From Agrobacterium tumefaciens (lineage in GTDB: Bacteria > Pseudomonadota > Alphaproteobacteria > Rhizobiales > Rhizobiaceae), in NCBI RefSeq assembly GCF_017726655.1, contig NZ_CP072308.1, positions 2,849,791 through 2,913,790 of the forward strand: a stretch of 64,000 nt of DNA, read 5' to 3'. The first letter of the stretch is position 1; each line of letters begins with the position of its first letter. Under the pieces are notes generated by a model. It made no database searches and was not told the origin of the DNA. It saw only the letters and a list, made by a program, of their open reading frames with translations. Positions 30,177-40,821 of this stretch are shown piece after piece. The translations under genes and the position numbers were made by a program.

Positions 30177-31424
30177 TTAGAAGTCTCCACCGCTGTCGCG
30201 GATGACCTTTGTCAGGCTTCCCGCTGCCGGAAAGAGCGGGATGAGGCAGGCCTGGAGCGCGTGGTAGATATCGCCCTTGCCGGGGAATAGCGTGTGAGCG
30301 GGCACCAGATTCTCCGTCAGCTCCTCATGCCAGCCACCGTTTTCATGATCGATGAAGCTGTTGGCAATCGTGCTCCAGATGCGGCGGTAACTATCCTCGT
30401 AGAAGGGGTCGGCCGGCAGGTTTTCGTTGAGGAAGTGGGCCGCACCCGCCGCCTCGCACATGGGCCACCAGAGTTTCGCCCGCTTGTCGGGAGTATCATT
30501 CCAGTCGAGCGTATAAAAGAAGCCGCCCTTGTCCCGGTCCCAGCCAAGCGCCATGGATTGCACGAACAGGGATTTGGCGGCGACAGGCATCCAGTCGTGC
30601 CGGCGTTCGCCCAGCACCCAGAGCTGGAGAATAAGGCGGGCCCATTCCAGCCAATGGCCGGGTGTGGAGCCGGAGGGGCGGAACATTTCGTTGCCGCGAT
30701 AATCCTTGTCGAGGGTCCAGTTTTCGTCGAAATGCTCCGGCACGCGGAAATCCAGTTCGCCGGCGCGGCGGCGGATGACGAGATCGGCGATGCGTTCGGC
30801 CTTGTCGAGGTAATTATTGTCGCCGGTCACCTCATAGGCCGCCATCAACGCTTCGGTCAGATGCATGTTGGAGTTCTGGCCACGGTAATTGTCGATGGGC
30901 GACCAGTCGCGGTTGAATTCCTCGGCGATAGCGCCGTGCTTCTCCTCCCAGAAACGGGTTTCCAGCACATCGGTGATATCGGCCAGCATCCGGTCGGCGA
31001 GCGGGTGGCCGACGGTTTTGGCGGAAGAGGCGGCCAGAAGCACGAAGGCGTGGCCATAACCCTGCTTGGTGGCGTCCACTGGGCCGGCATCGTTCACCTG
31101 CCAGAAATAACCGCCATGGTCGCTGTCGCGATGTCTGTTCCAGAGATAGGTCATGCCGTGGTCGACGATATCGCCGCAGCCCGGACGGCCAAGCAGGTAG
31201 CCGATGGAGAAGCAGTGGACCATGCGGGCGGAGGCGTGGATGCCGCGCACCGGGTCGTTCGGCTGCAGCGGCGCGCCCTTGGCGTCCAGATCAAAAAAGC
31301 CGCCGGCAGGATTGAGGGCCCGGTACTGGAAGAAGTCGAAAAGCCCCTCGGCCTGTTTTACCAGCCACTGGCGGTGCCAGGGCAGTGTATTCCAGTTGCG
31401 GCTGTTGTGGTCGTCCTCGGCCAT
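30177..31424 (-). CDS. AGE family epimerase/isomerase
   Basis: 415 residues from ATG 31424, chosen over 31436 because GGAGGA lies just before it. The sequence covers the whole (alpha/alpha)6 barrel of N-acylglucosamine 2-epimerase-like enzymes: GGFFDLDAKGAPL near 40, HASARMVHCFSIGYLLG near 62, YGHAFVLLAAS near 125, GSTPGHWLEWARLIL near 255 with the conserved His, and GGWHEEL near 370. Members interconvert sugars at C2 or act as aldose-ketose isomerases; the specific sugar cannot be told. The gene is divergent from metH and has no sugar genes next to it. Confidence 0.9.
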   Translation of the reverse strand: MAEDDHNSRNWNTLPWHRQWLVKQAEGLFDFFQYRALNPAGGFFDLDAKGAPLQPNDPVRGIHASARMVHCFSIGYLLGRPGCGDIVDHGMTYLWNRHRDSDHGGYFWQVNDAGPVDATKQGYGHAFVLLAASSAKTVGHPLADRMLADITDVLETRFWEEKHGAIAEEFNRDWSPIDNYRGQNSNMHLTEALMAAYEVTGDNNYLDKAERIADLVIRRRAGELDFRVPEHFDENWTLDKDYRGNEMFRPSGSTPGHWLEWARLILQLWVLGERRHDWMPVAAKSLFVQSMALGWDRDKGGFFYTLDWNDTPDKRAKLWWPMCEAAGAAHFLNENLPADPFYEDSYRRIWSTIANSFIDHENGGWHEELTENLVPAHTLFPGKGDIYHALQACLIPLFPAAGSLTKVIRDSGGDF

Positions 31425-31547
31425 GTCTTCCTCCATGCGATTTGCTGCTTCGGCTTATATCCTTGCCATAGAGGCCTGTCATCTGGCAGCGATATTTCGT
31501 AACGTGCCCCATGGGCGCAAAGACATTCCTTTGCCTTGAAGATATAT

Positions 31548-31571
31548 TGACATAAACATATCTTTATGTGA
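31548..31571. promoter_or_regulatory. Near-perfect 24-bp palindrome upstream of metH (ArsR/SahR-type operator candidate)
   Basis: The 24 bases from 31548 form TGACATAAA / TTTATGTGA arms around CATATC; only two base pairs break the symmetry. AT-rich palindromes of this kind are bound by ArsR-family regulators, and SahR, an S-adenosylhomocysteine-responsive ArsR protein, is known to control methionine-cycle genes in proteobacteria. The site lies 46 bases before the metH start. Regulator identity is inference. Confidence 0.6.
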
Positions 31572-31616
31572 CTTGACGATTTGTGGTTTTGCGAAGCGGA
31601 AATGGGGAGTGTGCCG

Positions 31617-34600
31617 GTGTTAGACGATCTTTTCGGCCCTGTAGGGGCAAAGCGCGACGGCGCGGAAATCTTCCAGGCGCTGCGCAAAGCTGCAAGCGAA
31701 CGCATCCTCATTCTCGACGGCGCCATGGGTACGCAAATCCAGGGGCTCGGTTTTGACGAAGATCATTTTCGCGGTGATCGCTTCATCGGCTGCGCCTGCC
31801 ACCAGCAGGGCAATAACGATCTTCTGATCCTCACCCAGCCGGACGCCATCGAAGACATCCATTACCGCTACGCCATGGCGGGTGCTGATATTCTGGAAAC
31901 CAACACGTTTTCGTCCACACGCATTGCGCAGGCCGATTACGAGATGGAAAATGCTGTCTACGATCTCAATCGCGAAGGCGCACAGATCGTGCGCCGCGCC
32001 GCCCAGCGCGCGGAGCGGGAAGACGGTCGCCGCCGTTTCGTGGCGGGCGCGATCGGCCCCACCAACCGCACGGCCTCGATTTCCCCTGACGTCAACAATC
32101 CCGGTTACCGTGCCGTCAGTTTCGACGACCTGCGCATTGCCTATGGCGAGCAGATCGATGGCCTGATCGACGGTGGTGCCGACATCATCCTCATCGAGAC
32201 GATTTTCGATACGCTGAACGCCAAGGCGGCGATCTTTGCCTGCGAGGAGCGTTTCGAGGCAAAAGGCATCCGCCTGCCGGTCATGATCTCAGGCACGATC
32301 ACCGATCTCTCCGGCCGCACGCTGTCCGGCCAGACGCCGTCTGCCTTCTGGAATTCGGTGCGCCACGCCAACCCCTTCACCATCGGCCTGAACTGCGCGC
32401 TGGGTGCCGACGCCATGCGTCCGCATCTGCAGGAATTGTCCGATGTCGCCGATACCTTCGTCTGCGCCTATCCCAATGCCGGCCTGCCGAACGAGTTCGG
32501 CCAATATGACGAAACGCCTGAGATGATGGCGCGTCAGGTGCAGGGTTTTGCCCGCGACGGCCTCGTCAACATCGTTGGCGGTTGCTGTGGCTCGACGCCA
32601 GAGCACATCCGGGCGATCGCCGAAGCTGTCAAGGATTACAAGCCGCGCCCGATCCCCGAGCACAAGCCCTTCATGTCGCTTTCGGGCCTTGAGCCCTTCG
32701 TGCTGACCAAGGACATTCCATTCGTCAATGTCGGCGAGCGTACCAACGTCACCGGCTCGGCCAAGTTCCGCAAGCTCATCACCGCCGGTGACTATACGGC
32801 GGCGCTGGCCGTTGCCCGCGATCAGGTGGAAAACGGCGCGCAGATCATCGACATCAACATGGATGAAGGCCTGATCGATTCCGAAAAGGCGATGGTTGAG
32901 TTCCTGAACCTCATCGCCGCCGAGCCTGATATCGCCCGCGTGCCTGTGATGATCGACTCGTCCAAGTTCGAGATCATCGAGGCCGGTCTGAAATGCGTTC
33001 AGGGCAAGTCAATCGTAAACTCGATTTCGCTGAAGGAAGGCGAGGAAAAGTTTCTCCAGCAGGCGCGGCTCGTCCACAATTACGGTGCGGCGGTTGTCGT
33101 CATGGCGTTTGACGAGGTCGGGCAGGCGGACACCTATCAGCGGAAGGTGGAAATCTGCGCGCGTGCCTACAAGCTGCTGACCGAAAAAGCCGGCCTGGCG
33201 CCCGAGGACATTATCTTCGATCCGAACGTCTTTGCTGTCGCGACCGGTATTGAGGAGCACAATAATTACGGCGTTGATTTCATCGAGGCCACCAAGACCA
33301 TCCGCGAAACCATGCCGCTTACGCATATTTCCGGTGGCGTTTCCAATCTGTCCTTCTCCTTCCGCGGCAACGAACCGGTGCGTGAGGCGATGCATGCCGT
33401 GTTCCTCTACCACGCCATCCAGGTTGGCATGGATATGGGCATCGTCAATGCCGGTCAGCTTGCGGTTTACGACAATATCGATCCGGAGCTGCGCGAGGCC
33501 TGCGAGGACGTGGTGCTGAACCGCCGCGATGACGCGACCGAACGCCTGCTGGAGGTCGCGGAGCGTTTCCGTGGCACAGGCGCCAAGGATACCAAAGTTC
33601 AAGACCTGTCCTGGCGTGAACTTCCCGTCGAGAAAAGGCTGGAGCACGCGCTGGTCAACGGCATCACCGACTATATCGAGGCCGATACGGAAGAGGCGCG
33701 CCAGAAAGCGGAGCGTCCGCTGCACGTCATTGAAGGGCCGCTGATGGCCGGCATGAACGTGGTGGGTGACCTCTTCGGTTCGGGCAAGATGTTCCTGCCG
33801 CAGGTGGTGAAATCCGCTCGTGTGATGAAACAGGCGGTCGCCGTTCTGCTTCCCTACATGGAAGAGGAAAAGCGCCTGAATGGTGGCGAAGAGAAGAAGG
33901 CCGCCGGCAAGGTGCTGATGGCGACCGTCAAGGGAGACGTGCACGATATCGGCAAGAACATTGTCGGCGTCGTTCTCGCCTGCAACAATTACGAGATCAT
34001 CGACCTCGGCGTGATGGTGCCCGCGACCAAGATCCTCGAGACCGCCATTGCGGAAAAGGTCGATGTGATCGGCCTCTCCGGCCTCATCACCCCGTCGCTG
34101 GACGAGATGGTGCATGTGGCCGCCGAAATGGAACGGCAGGGTTTCGACATTCCGCTGCTGATCGGCGGCGCAACCACCAGCCGTGTGCATACAGCGGTGA
34201 AAATCCATCCGCGCTACGAGGCAGGGCAAGCGATCTACGTCACCGATGCCTCGCGCGCCGTGGGTGTCGTTTCCGCGCTTCTCTCCGATGAGCAGAAGCC
34301 TGCCTATATCGATGGCATCCGCGCCGAATACGCCAAGGTGGCGGAGGCTCATGCCCGTAACGAGCGTGAGAAGGAGCGCCTGCCGCTTTCCCGCGCCCGG
34401 GAGAATGCGCATAAGATCGATTGGTCTAGCTATGAGCCCGTCAAGCCGCAGTTCTTCGGCACCAAGGTGTTCGAGACCTATGACCTCGAGGAGCTTTCGC
34501 GTTACATCGACTGGACGCCTTTCTTCCAGACATGGGAGTTAAAGGGCCGTTTCCCGGCGATCCTCGATGACGAGAAGCAGGGCGAGGCGGCGCGGCAGCT

Positions 34601-35390
34601 TTATGCCGATGCGCAGGCGATGCTTGCGAAGATTATCGAGGAGAAGTGGTTCCGGCCGCGCGCGGTGATCGGCTTCTGGCCGGCCAATGCCGTGGGCGAC
34701 GATATCAGGCTGTTTACGGACGAAAGCCGTAAAGAAGAACTGGCGACCTTCTTCACGTTGCGCCAGCAGCTTTCCAAGCGGGACGGCCGTCCGAATGTAG
34801 CGCTTTCCGATTTCGTCGCCCCTGCCGATAGCGGCGTTGCCGATTATGTCGGCGGCTTCGTGGTGACGGCGGGTATCGAGGAAGTGGCGATTGCCGAGCG
34901 TTTCGAGCGCGCGAATGACGACTACTCGTCCATCCTCGTCAAGGCGCTGGCAGACCGTTTCGCCGAGGCTTTTGCCGAGCGCATGCATGAACGGGTGCGC
35001 ACGGAGTTCTGGGGCTACGCGCCGCAGGAAAACTTCAATGGCGACGAACTGATCTCGGAAGCCTATGCGGGCATTCGCCCCGCGCCCGGCTATCCGGCCC
35101 AGCCCGACCACACCGAAAAGAAGACGCTGTTCGCCCTGCTCGACGCCACCAATGCAGCGGGTGTGGAATTGACGGAGAGCTATGCCATGTGGCCGGGTTC
35201 TTCCGTGTCGGGCATCTATGTCGGCCATCCCGAAAGCTATTACTTCGGCGTTGCCAAGGTGGAGCGCGACCAGGTTCTGGATTATGCGCGCCGCAAGGAT
35301 ATGCCGGTGGAAGAGGTGGAGCGTTGGCTTGGCCCGGTGCTAAACTATGTGCCGACGAATGCGGCAGAAGAGATCGACAGCGCGGCGTGA
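31617..35390 (+). CDS. metH: Cobalamin-dependent methionine synthase
   Basis: 1257 residues from GTG 31617, seven bases after GGGGAG; ATG 31602 in frame lacks a proper site. It transfers the methyl group of methyltetrahydrofolate to homocysteine through cobalamin. All modules are intact: the homocysteine domain ([14 protein letters not shown] near 26; zinc cysteines in [13 protein letters not shown] near 320), the pterin domain ([16 protein letters not shown] near 365), the B12 cap and Rossmann domain with the lower-ligand His in [13 protein letters not shown] near 776, and the C-terminal AdoMet reactivation domain (from about 900; [20 protein letters not shown] near 1190). The gene is transcribed alone, with its own terminator and a palindrome in the promoter. 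Confidence 0.98.
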   Translation: MLDDLFGPVGAKRDGAEIFQALRKAASERILILDGAMGTQIQGLGFDEDHFRGDRFIGCACHQQGNNDLLILTQPDAIEDIHYRYAMAGADILETNTFSSTRIAQADYEMENAVYDLNREGAQIVRRAAQRAEREDGRRRFVAGAIGPTNRTASISPDVNNPGYRAVSFDDLRIAYGEQIDGLIDGGADIILIETIFDTLNAKAAIFACEERFEAKGIRLPVMISGTITDLSGRTLSGQTPSAFWNSVRHANPFTIGLNCALGADAMRPHLQELSDVADTFVCAYPNAGLPNEFGQYDETPEMMARQVQGFARDGLVNIVGGCCGSTPEHIRAIAEAVKDYKPRPIPEHKPFMSLSGLEPFVLTKDIPFVNVGERTNVTGSAKFRKLITAGDYTAALAVARDQVENGAQIIDINMDEGLIDSEKAMVEFLNLIAAEPDIARVPVMIDSSKFEIIEAGLKCVQGKSIVNSISLKEGEEKFLQQARLVHNYGAAVVVMAFDEVGQADTYQRKVEICARAYKLLTEKAGLAPEDIIFDPNVFAVATGIEEHNNYGVDFIEATKTIRETMPLTHISGGVSNLSFSFRGNEPVREAMHAVFLYHAIQVGMDMGIVNAGQLAVYDNIDPELREACEDVVLNRRDDATERLLEVAERFRGTGAKDTKVQDLSWRELPVEKRLEHALVNGITDYIEADTEEARQKAERPLHVIEGPLMAGMNVVGDLFGSGKMFLPQVVKSARVMKQAVAVLLPYMEEEKRLNGGEEKKAAGKVLMATVKGDVHDIGKNIVGVVLACNNYEIIDLGVMVPATKILETAIAEKVDVIGLSGLITPSLDEMVHVAAEMERQGFDIPLLIGGATTSRVHTAVKIHPRYEAGQAIYVTDASRAVGVVSALLSDEQKPAYIDGIRAEYAKVAEAHARNEREKERLPLSRARENAHKIDWSSYEPVKPQFFGTKVFETYDLEELSRYIDWTPFFQTWELKGRFPAILDDEKQGEAARQLYADAQAMLAKIIEEKWFRPRAVIGFWPANAVGDDIRLFTDESRKEELATFFTLRQQLSKRDGRPNVALSDFVAPADSGVADYVGGFVVTAGIEEVAIAERFERANDDYSSILVKALADRFAEAFAERMHERVRTEFWGYAPQENFNGDELISEAYAGIRPAPGYPAQPDHTEKKTLFALLDATNAAGVELTESYAMWPGSSVSGIYVGHPESYYFGVAKVERDQVLDYARRKDMPVEEVERWLGPVLNYVPTNAAEEIDSAA

Positions 35391-35415
35391 GGCTCGACGC
35401 ATTGCCTCCTCAATA

Positions 35416-35447
35416 AAAATGCGCGGGGCCTGCCCGCGCTTTTTTTT
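35416..35447 (+). terminator. Rho-independent terminator of metH
   Basis: GCGCGGG-GCCTG-CCCGCGC followed by eight T and preceded by AAAAA, so it may also serve the convergent transporter gene. Confidence 0.95.
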
Positions 35448-35455
35448 ACGTCAAC

Positions 35456-36787
35456 CTACGAACGCAACGCCGCCAATTCTTCAATGCCGACATGACTTTC
35501 GATCTCGCTGCCGCGCAGATAGAGATATACGCCGAGCGCGAAGGCGAGGATGGCGATGAACACCAGATACCAGGCATGCGCCATCGGGTTGATCGCAAGC
35601 GCCGTTGTTACACCAATCGGCGTCAGCCCGCCGAAGACCGCGTAGGAGACATTGTAGGCGAAGGAGAGGCCGGAGAAGCGGACCGAGGCCGGGAAGGCGC
35701 GGACCATGACATAGGGCACCGCACCCGCCATGCCGACCGAAAGGCCCATGACGCCGTAGAGCAGGAACATGGTCTGAAGCGAGGTTCCGGCATAGCTATA
35801 GAAGGTGAAAGTGGCGACGCCGAAGAAGATGCTGGCGCCCATGAAGAAGATGCCCGAGCCGACGCGGTCGATCAGGGCGCCGGCGATGATGACGCCGAAG
35901 ATCAGGAAGAGCGTGCCGAAACTGGTACCGGCGAGTGCCTGCGTTGGCGTATAGCCGTAGAGCTTTTGCAGGAAGGTGGCGGTCATCAGCGTGGTGACGA
36001 CGATGGCTGCCGACAGAACCCATGTCAGCAGGGCGGAGATGATCACGCCGCGCATATGATGCTTCAGCACCAGGCCAAGCGGCAGCTTGTCGGTGAGCGA
36101 CTTGGACTTTTTCATTTCCATGAAGATTGGCGTTTCCTCAAGCCAGCGGCGCAGATAGACCGCGATGAGGCCGAAGACGCCGCCGAGCAGGAAAGGGATG
36201 CGCCAGGCGTAACCGGCCACATCTTCCGGTGTGAAGAGCGAGTTGATGGCAAAGGCGATCAGTGAGCCCAGCATGATGCCGAACGAAAGACCGGACGTGA
36301 GGAAACCGCAGGCAAGGCCGACGCGGCGGAAAGGCACATGTTCGGCAACGAAGGTCCAGGCGCCCGGTACTTCACCGCCGATGGCCGCACCCTGCAGCAT
36401 GCGCAGGATGATGAGCAGGATGGGAGCGGCCACGCCGATGGTGGCATAGGTCGGCATCAGCGCCATGCCGAGAGTCGACAGCGCCATCAGGAGGATCGAG
36501 AAGGCGAACACGCGCTTTCGGCCATACCGGTCACCATAATGCGCCAGCACAATGCCGCCGAGCGGACGGACCAGATAACCGGCGGCAAAGATGCCGAAAG
36601 TCTGGATCATCACCAGCCAGTCCGGCATTTCAGGCGGAAAGAACAGATGTCCGATAACGGTCGCGAAGAATACGAAAATGATGAAGTCGTAAAATTCGAG
36701 CGCACCGCCCAGTGCCGAAAGGCCTAGCGTTTTGTAATCCTGGCTGTTGAGTTGCCGGGCTGCTGCCGGGGTGGTGGTGGGAGACAT
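35456..36787 (-). CDS. MFS transporter of the metabolite:H+ symporter (MHS) family
   Basis: 443 residues with twelve hydrophobic segments. Family marks are GGALEFYDFIIFVFF near 32 (first helix with the acidic residue typical of ProP/ShiA/KgtP-type symporters), the loop 2-3 motif GDRYGRKRVF near 103 and GGEVPGAWTFVAEH near 145. Such proteins import organic acids, osmolytes or aromatic acids with protons. The substrate is not evident from sequence. The gene lies downstream of the AAA ATPase gene on the same strand, 78 bases away, with no obvious functional link. Confidence 0.92.
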   Translation of the reverse strand: MSPTTTPAAARQLNSQDYKTLGLSALGGALEFYDFIIFVFFATVIGHLFFPPEMPDWLVMIQTFGIFAAGYLVRPLGGIVLAHYGDRYGRKRVFAFSILLMALSTLGMALMPTYATIGVAAPILLIILRMLQGAAIGGEVPGAWTFVAEHVPFRRVGLACGFLTSGLSFGIMLGSLIAFAINSLFTPEDVAGYAWRIPFLLGGVFGLIAVYLRRWLEETPIFMEMKKSKSLTDKLPLGLVLKHHMRGVIISALLTWVLSAAIVVTTLMTATFLQKLYGYTPTQALAGTSFGTLFLIFGVIIAGALIDRVGSGIFFMGASIFFGVATFTFYSYAGTSLQTMFLLYGVMGLSVGMAGAVPYVMVRAFPASVRFSGLSFAYNVSYAVFGGLTPIGVTTALAINPMAHAWYLVFIAILAFALGVYLYLRGSEIESHVGIEELAALRS

Positions 36788-36865
36788 GACGCCGCTTCTC
36801 TTCTAAATTATGTATTACTTATGGGAATGCGACATGCGCGCTGCGATTTCAAGCCTTATCGATGC

Positions 36866-37642
36866 TCAATCGCTCAGGTATTTTGACGGACGGTCGAGGA
36901 AACGCCGCAGAAAGCTGATGTTGTCCAGTTCATCGTACAGACGCTCGCTAATTCCATCGTCATCGAAGGAGTAGATCGTCGCTTCGGGAATGGCCAGCAG
37001 CACAGGTGAGTGGGTGGCGATGATCAGCTGCGCGCCATGGTCGGCCGCGCTGCGGATCAGTTCGGCCAGTTCAAGTTGCTTCTGCATGGAAAGCGGACTC
37101 TCGGGTTCGTCGAGAAAATAGATGCCTGCGCCATGGACCCGGCGGTGGAGGATGTCGAGAAATCCCTCACCGTGCGATCTCGAATCCAGAATATTGTGGC
37201 GGACAATCCTGCGAAAAGTTTCCGGGGTTTCTTCGGGGAAGTCTTCGCCTTTTTTCAGAGCTTTCTCGCGTTCCCACCGAAAATCGTCCAGCGCCTCCTC
37301 ATTCTGGCGGCGAATGTAGCCCAGCACGTCCTCAGCGCGCAGGAACATGCGGATTTTCGGGTATTTCTTGCGGGCGAAATAAAACGCCTTTGCGACCGTT
37401 TCGGCGTGCTGGAGGTAAAGATCGCCCGCCACCTGGCCGTGATTACCGATCGCATAGGACGTCATGCCTGCCGCCAACCCCTCCAGCAAGGTGGACTTGC
37501 CTGAGCCGTTATTGCCAGCGAACAAGGTGATCGGCGTCTTGAAGTCCAGACGCTCCAGATGCCGCAGCGCCGGAACGGAGAAGGGATAGTCGTTCCTGTC
37601 AGTCTGCATTTCCTTCATCGTAACGCTGTCGAGAAACAGCAT
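36866..37642 (-). CDS. AAA family ATPase (ABC/SMC-like)
   Basis: 258 residues from ATG 37642, which has AAGGA seven bases ahead; frames up to 37678 are alternatives. Walker A is LFAGNNGSGKSTLLEG near 41, the Walker B is GIYFLDEPESPLS near 190, and a switch histidine is in LIIATHSPVLLAIP near 220. A helical insert lies at about 80-150. The design matches stand-alone ATPases related to RecF/SMC heads, close to DUF2813/OLD-type ATPases but without a TOPRIM or nuclease domain. Role unknown; some relatives act in defence or repair systems, but no partner gene is adjacent. Confidence 0.85.
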   Translation of the reverse strand: MLFLDSVTMKEMQTDRNDYPFSVPALRHLERLDFKTPITLFAGNNGSGKSTLLEGLAAGMTSYAIGNHGQVAGDLYLQHAETVAKAFYFARKKYPKIRMFLRAEDVLGYIRRQNEEALDDFRWEREKALKKGEDFPEETPETFRRIVRHNILDSRSHGEGFLDILHRRVHGAGIYFLDEPESPLSMQKQLELAELIRSAADHGAQLIIATHSPVLLAIPEATIYSFDDDGISERLYDELDNISFLRRFLDRPSKYLSD

Positions 37643-37961
37643 GTCGCGGTCCTTCATCCAGTTTTCCGATCGCCACACACCGATGCACGATCAAGGAGAT
37701 GGTGCAAATCGATTGCGCTTCATTGCAGTCTATCGTCGCGCGCCGGCTGCGCCAATGGCTGCTGCGCCAACCGGGGTCGGTTATGACGCTCTGGAATTTT
37801 TGATTTTATTTAAATTACTAAAATATAAAATCCTATATTTCATGTATTGTTCGTCGATTTTCTCTAATATAAATAAAATGTAGACTTATATAAACAGTAT
37901 AAACTCCAAATTAATGGAAAATGTTTAATTGTTATCCATATTTTATATTCGAGAGATGTGA
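37643..37961. other. Strongly AT-rich intergenic stretch
   Basis: 319 bases between the divergent ATPase and hypothetical genes. From about 37797 to 37950 the DNA is nearly all A and T, far below the GC content around it, with many TATA-like tracts. No gene is seen; it holds the promoter of the gene at 37962 and may bind nucleoid proteins such as Ros/MucR or H-NS-like silencers (inference). Confidence 0.5.
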
Positions 37962-38618
37962 ATGATGCATCTTGCACTCTTTTCGGTCGCATTTCTGTTT
38001 TTTGCGATATTTGCAAGTGAATCCGAGGCGGGTCGGTTCCGGTTTTCTGTCTTGCCCTCATTTGGCGGCGGCGAGACGATCGATCTTGTTTACGACCTGC
38101 CGGACACAGAGCCGTTTCTCCGCAACGGGGAGGCCTATGATCTCGGTTATCTCAATAGCGAAAAGAACAGCGGCTACGTTCTATATCGTGGCGAGTGGTA
38201 CAGCAAACTCACCGATGCGGATATCGCCAGGTTGAAAGCGAAGCTTGGATTCGATCCGACGACGAAGGACCGCATGGAGCGGGCGGCAAGGGGCAACAAC
38301 GCATCCTGGACGCTTGCGATCGTGCTCGCCGTCGTCGTCGTCGGCATCTTCGTGCTGGTTCACAAGACGATGCAGATCGTGCGTTGGCTTGGCCGCTTGT
38401 CCACAACGTCTTTTGTCAAGGCCAGCAAGGCGCAGGATGAGGAGGAGCCGCTCGCGCCGCTTGAGGCTCGCAGGGCGCGGCTGGCGAAACGAAACCAGAG
38501 CGACGCGCCTGCCGAGCCGGTATCGCGCGGTCTGAAGGATCGTGGTCCGGCACCGGAAGAGCCGTTACCGGCCCGGACCGGCACCCCCGCCAGAGCTTTC
38601 GGTCGGCGGAACGCGTGA
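37962..38618 (+). CDS. Hypothetical protein with signal peptide and membrane anchor
   Basis: 218 residues; ATGATG allows a start at 37962 or 37965. A signal sequence (about 1-22, LALFSVAFLFFAIFASESEA) is followed by a periplasmic part of about 80 residues containing GGGETIDLVYDLPDTEPF, then a membrane segment at about 112-131 (TLAIVLAVVVVGIFVLVH) and an Arg/Pro-rich cytoplasmic tail. I do not recognise the family. It sits behind an AT-rich promoter region unlike its surroundings, which may mark an acquired or silenced gene. Confidence 0.72.
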   Translation: MMHLALFSVAFLFFAIFASESEAGRFRFSVLPSFGGGETIDLVYDLPDTEPFLRNGEAYDLGYLNSEKNSGYVLYRGEWYSKLTDADIARLKAKLGFDPTTKDRMERAARGNNASWTLAIVLAVVVVGIFVLVHKTMQIVRWLGRLSTTSFVKASKAQDEEEPLAPLEARRARLAKRNQSDAPAEPVSRGLKDRGPAPEEPLPARTGTPARAFGRRNA

Positions 38619-38632
38619 GGCTGGCTTGAGCG

Positions 38633-39676
<1,044 letters not shown>

Positions 39677-39749
39677 AGCAGCCTCATATCTTCATTCGCG
39701 ATCGATATGAGGCCTGCTTTAACGATTTCCCTCGACAGAGGAAAGCGAT

Positions 39750-40808
39750 TTAATCTTTGATCACCATCAGATCGTTGGCGGCAAATTTCAGCGTTACTTG
39801 CTCGCCAACGGCCGGGGGCGCCGTGCCGGGATCGTTGAACATGTCGAAAGACAGGGTCGACCCGCCGAGATCAAGACGGGTACGGATGACGGAGCCAAGG
39901 AACTGACTGGAGGTGACGATGCCTGATATCGCGACATCACCCTTGGCGTCCGCGCCAAGCGCGCCGGCTTCCGGCCGCAAGGCCAGCGTGATTTTTTCGC
40001 CATTGGCCGCTTCCACCGGTCGCGGCAGGGTGATCTGCTGATCGCCGACGCGTATGACGTTCGCCGCGGCATCCACGACGATCGCGTCGATAAGGTTGAG
40101 CGTACCGACGAAGGAGGCGACGAAACGGGTGGCAGGCTTGTTGTAAATATCGAAAGGCGAGCCGATCTGGTCGGCGCGGCCGCCGTTCATGACAACGATG
40201 CGGTCGGAAATCGACAGCGCCTCTTCCTGATCGTGGGTCACAAAAATGGTGGTGATGCCGAGCTTCTGCTGGATCTGGCGGATTTCTTCGCGCAGCGACA
40301 CGCGGATCTTGGCGTCGAGGGCAGAAAGCGGTTCGTCCAGCAGAAGCACTTCCGGTTTCGGTGCGAGCGCGCGGGCAAGCGCCACGCGCTGCTGCTGGCC
40401 GCCCGACATCTGGTAGGGGTAACGGTCCGCCAGATGCTCCAGATGGATGAGCTGGAGCATTTCCTTCACGCGGGCTTCGATCTCGGCTTTCGGCCTGCCG
40501 GCGACTTTCAGGCCAAAGGCGACGTTTTCAAAGACGTTCATGTTCGGAAACAGGGCGTAGGCCTGGAAAACCATGCCGATGTTGCGCTGGTTCGGTCTGA
40601 GCGCCGTCTGGTCCTTGCCATTGATGACGATGGAGCCGCCGGTCGGCGTTTCAAAACCGGCGATCATGCGCAGCACGGTTGTCTTGCCGCAGCCCGATGG
40701 TCCAAGGAAAGAGACGAACTCACCCTTCTCGATGGCCATGTTGAAATCATGCACGACCTGCACGGAGCCGAAGGATTTCTTGATGTTGCTAAGTGTCAAA
40801 AATCTCAT
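39750..40808 (-). CDS. ABC transporter ATP-binding protein (PotA/FbpC-like)
   Basis: 352 residues from ATG 40808 (MRFLTLSNIKKSFGSVQVVH). Walker A is GPSGCGKTTVLRMI near 38, the Q loop MVFQAYALFPNM near 82, signature MSGGQQQRVALARAL near 134, Walker B VLLLDEPLSALD near 153 and the His loop VTHDQEEAL near 190. A C-terminal TOBE/OB regulatory domain from about 240 (RPEAGALGADAKGDVAISGI) is typical of importers for polyamines, iron, phosphonates or sulfate. It energises the two permeases directly upstream in the operon. Confidence 0.95.
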   Translation of the reverse strand: MRFLTLSNIKKSFGSVQVVHDFNMAIEKGEFVSFLGPSGCGKTTVLRMIAGFETPTGGSIVINGKDQTALRPNQRNIGMVFQAYALFPNMNVFENVAFGLKVAGRPKAEIEARVKEMLQLIHLEHLADRYPYQMSGGQQQRVALARALAPKPEVLLLDEPLSALDAKIRVSLREEIRQIQQKLGITTIFVTHDQEEALSISDRIVVMNGGRADQIGSPFDIYNKPATRFVASFVGTLNLIDAIVVDAAANVIRVGDQQITLPRPVEAANGEKITLALRPEAGALGADAKGDVAISGIVTSSQFLGSVIRTRLDLGGSTLSFDMFNDPGTAPPAVGEQVTLKFAANDLMVIKD

Positions 40809-40821
40809 GAAAATCTTGTCC

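Noticed and set aside
31425..31616. Cobalamin, SAM-II or SAH riboswitch ahead of metH
   Set aside because: The gap is short and lacks the conserved cores of these RNAs; the palindrome points to protein control instead.
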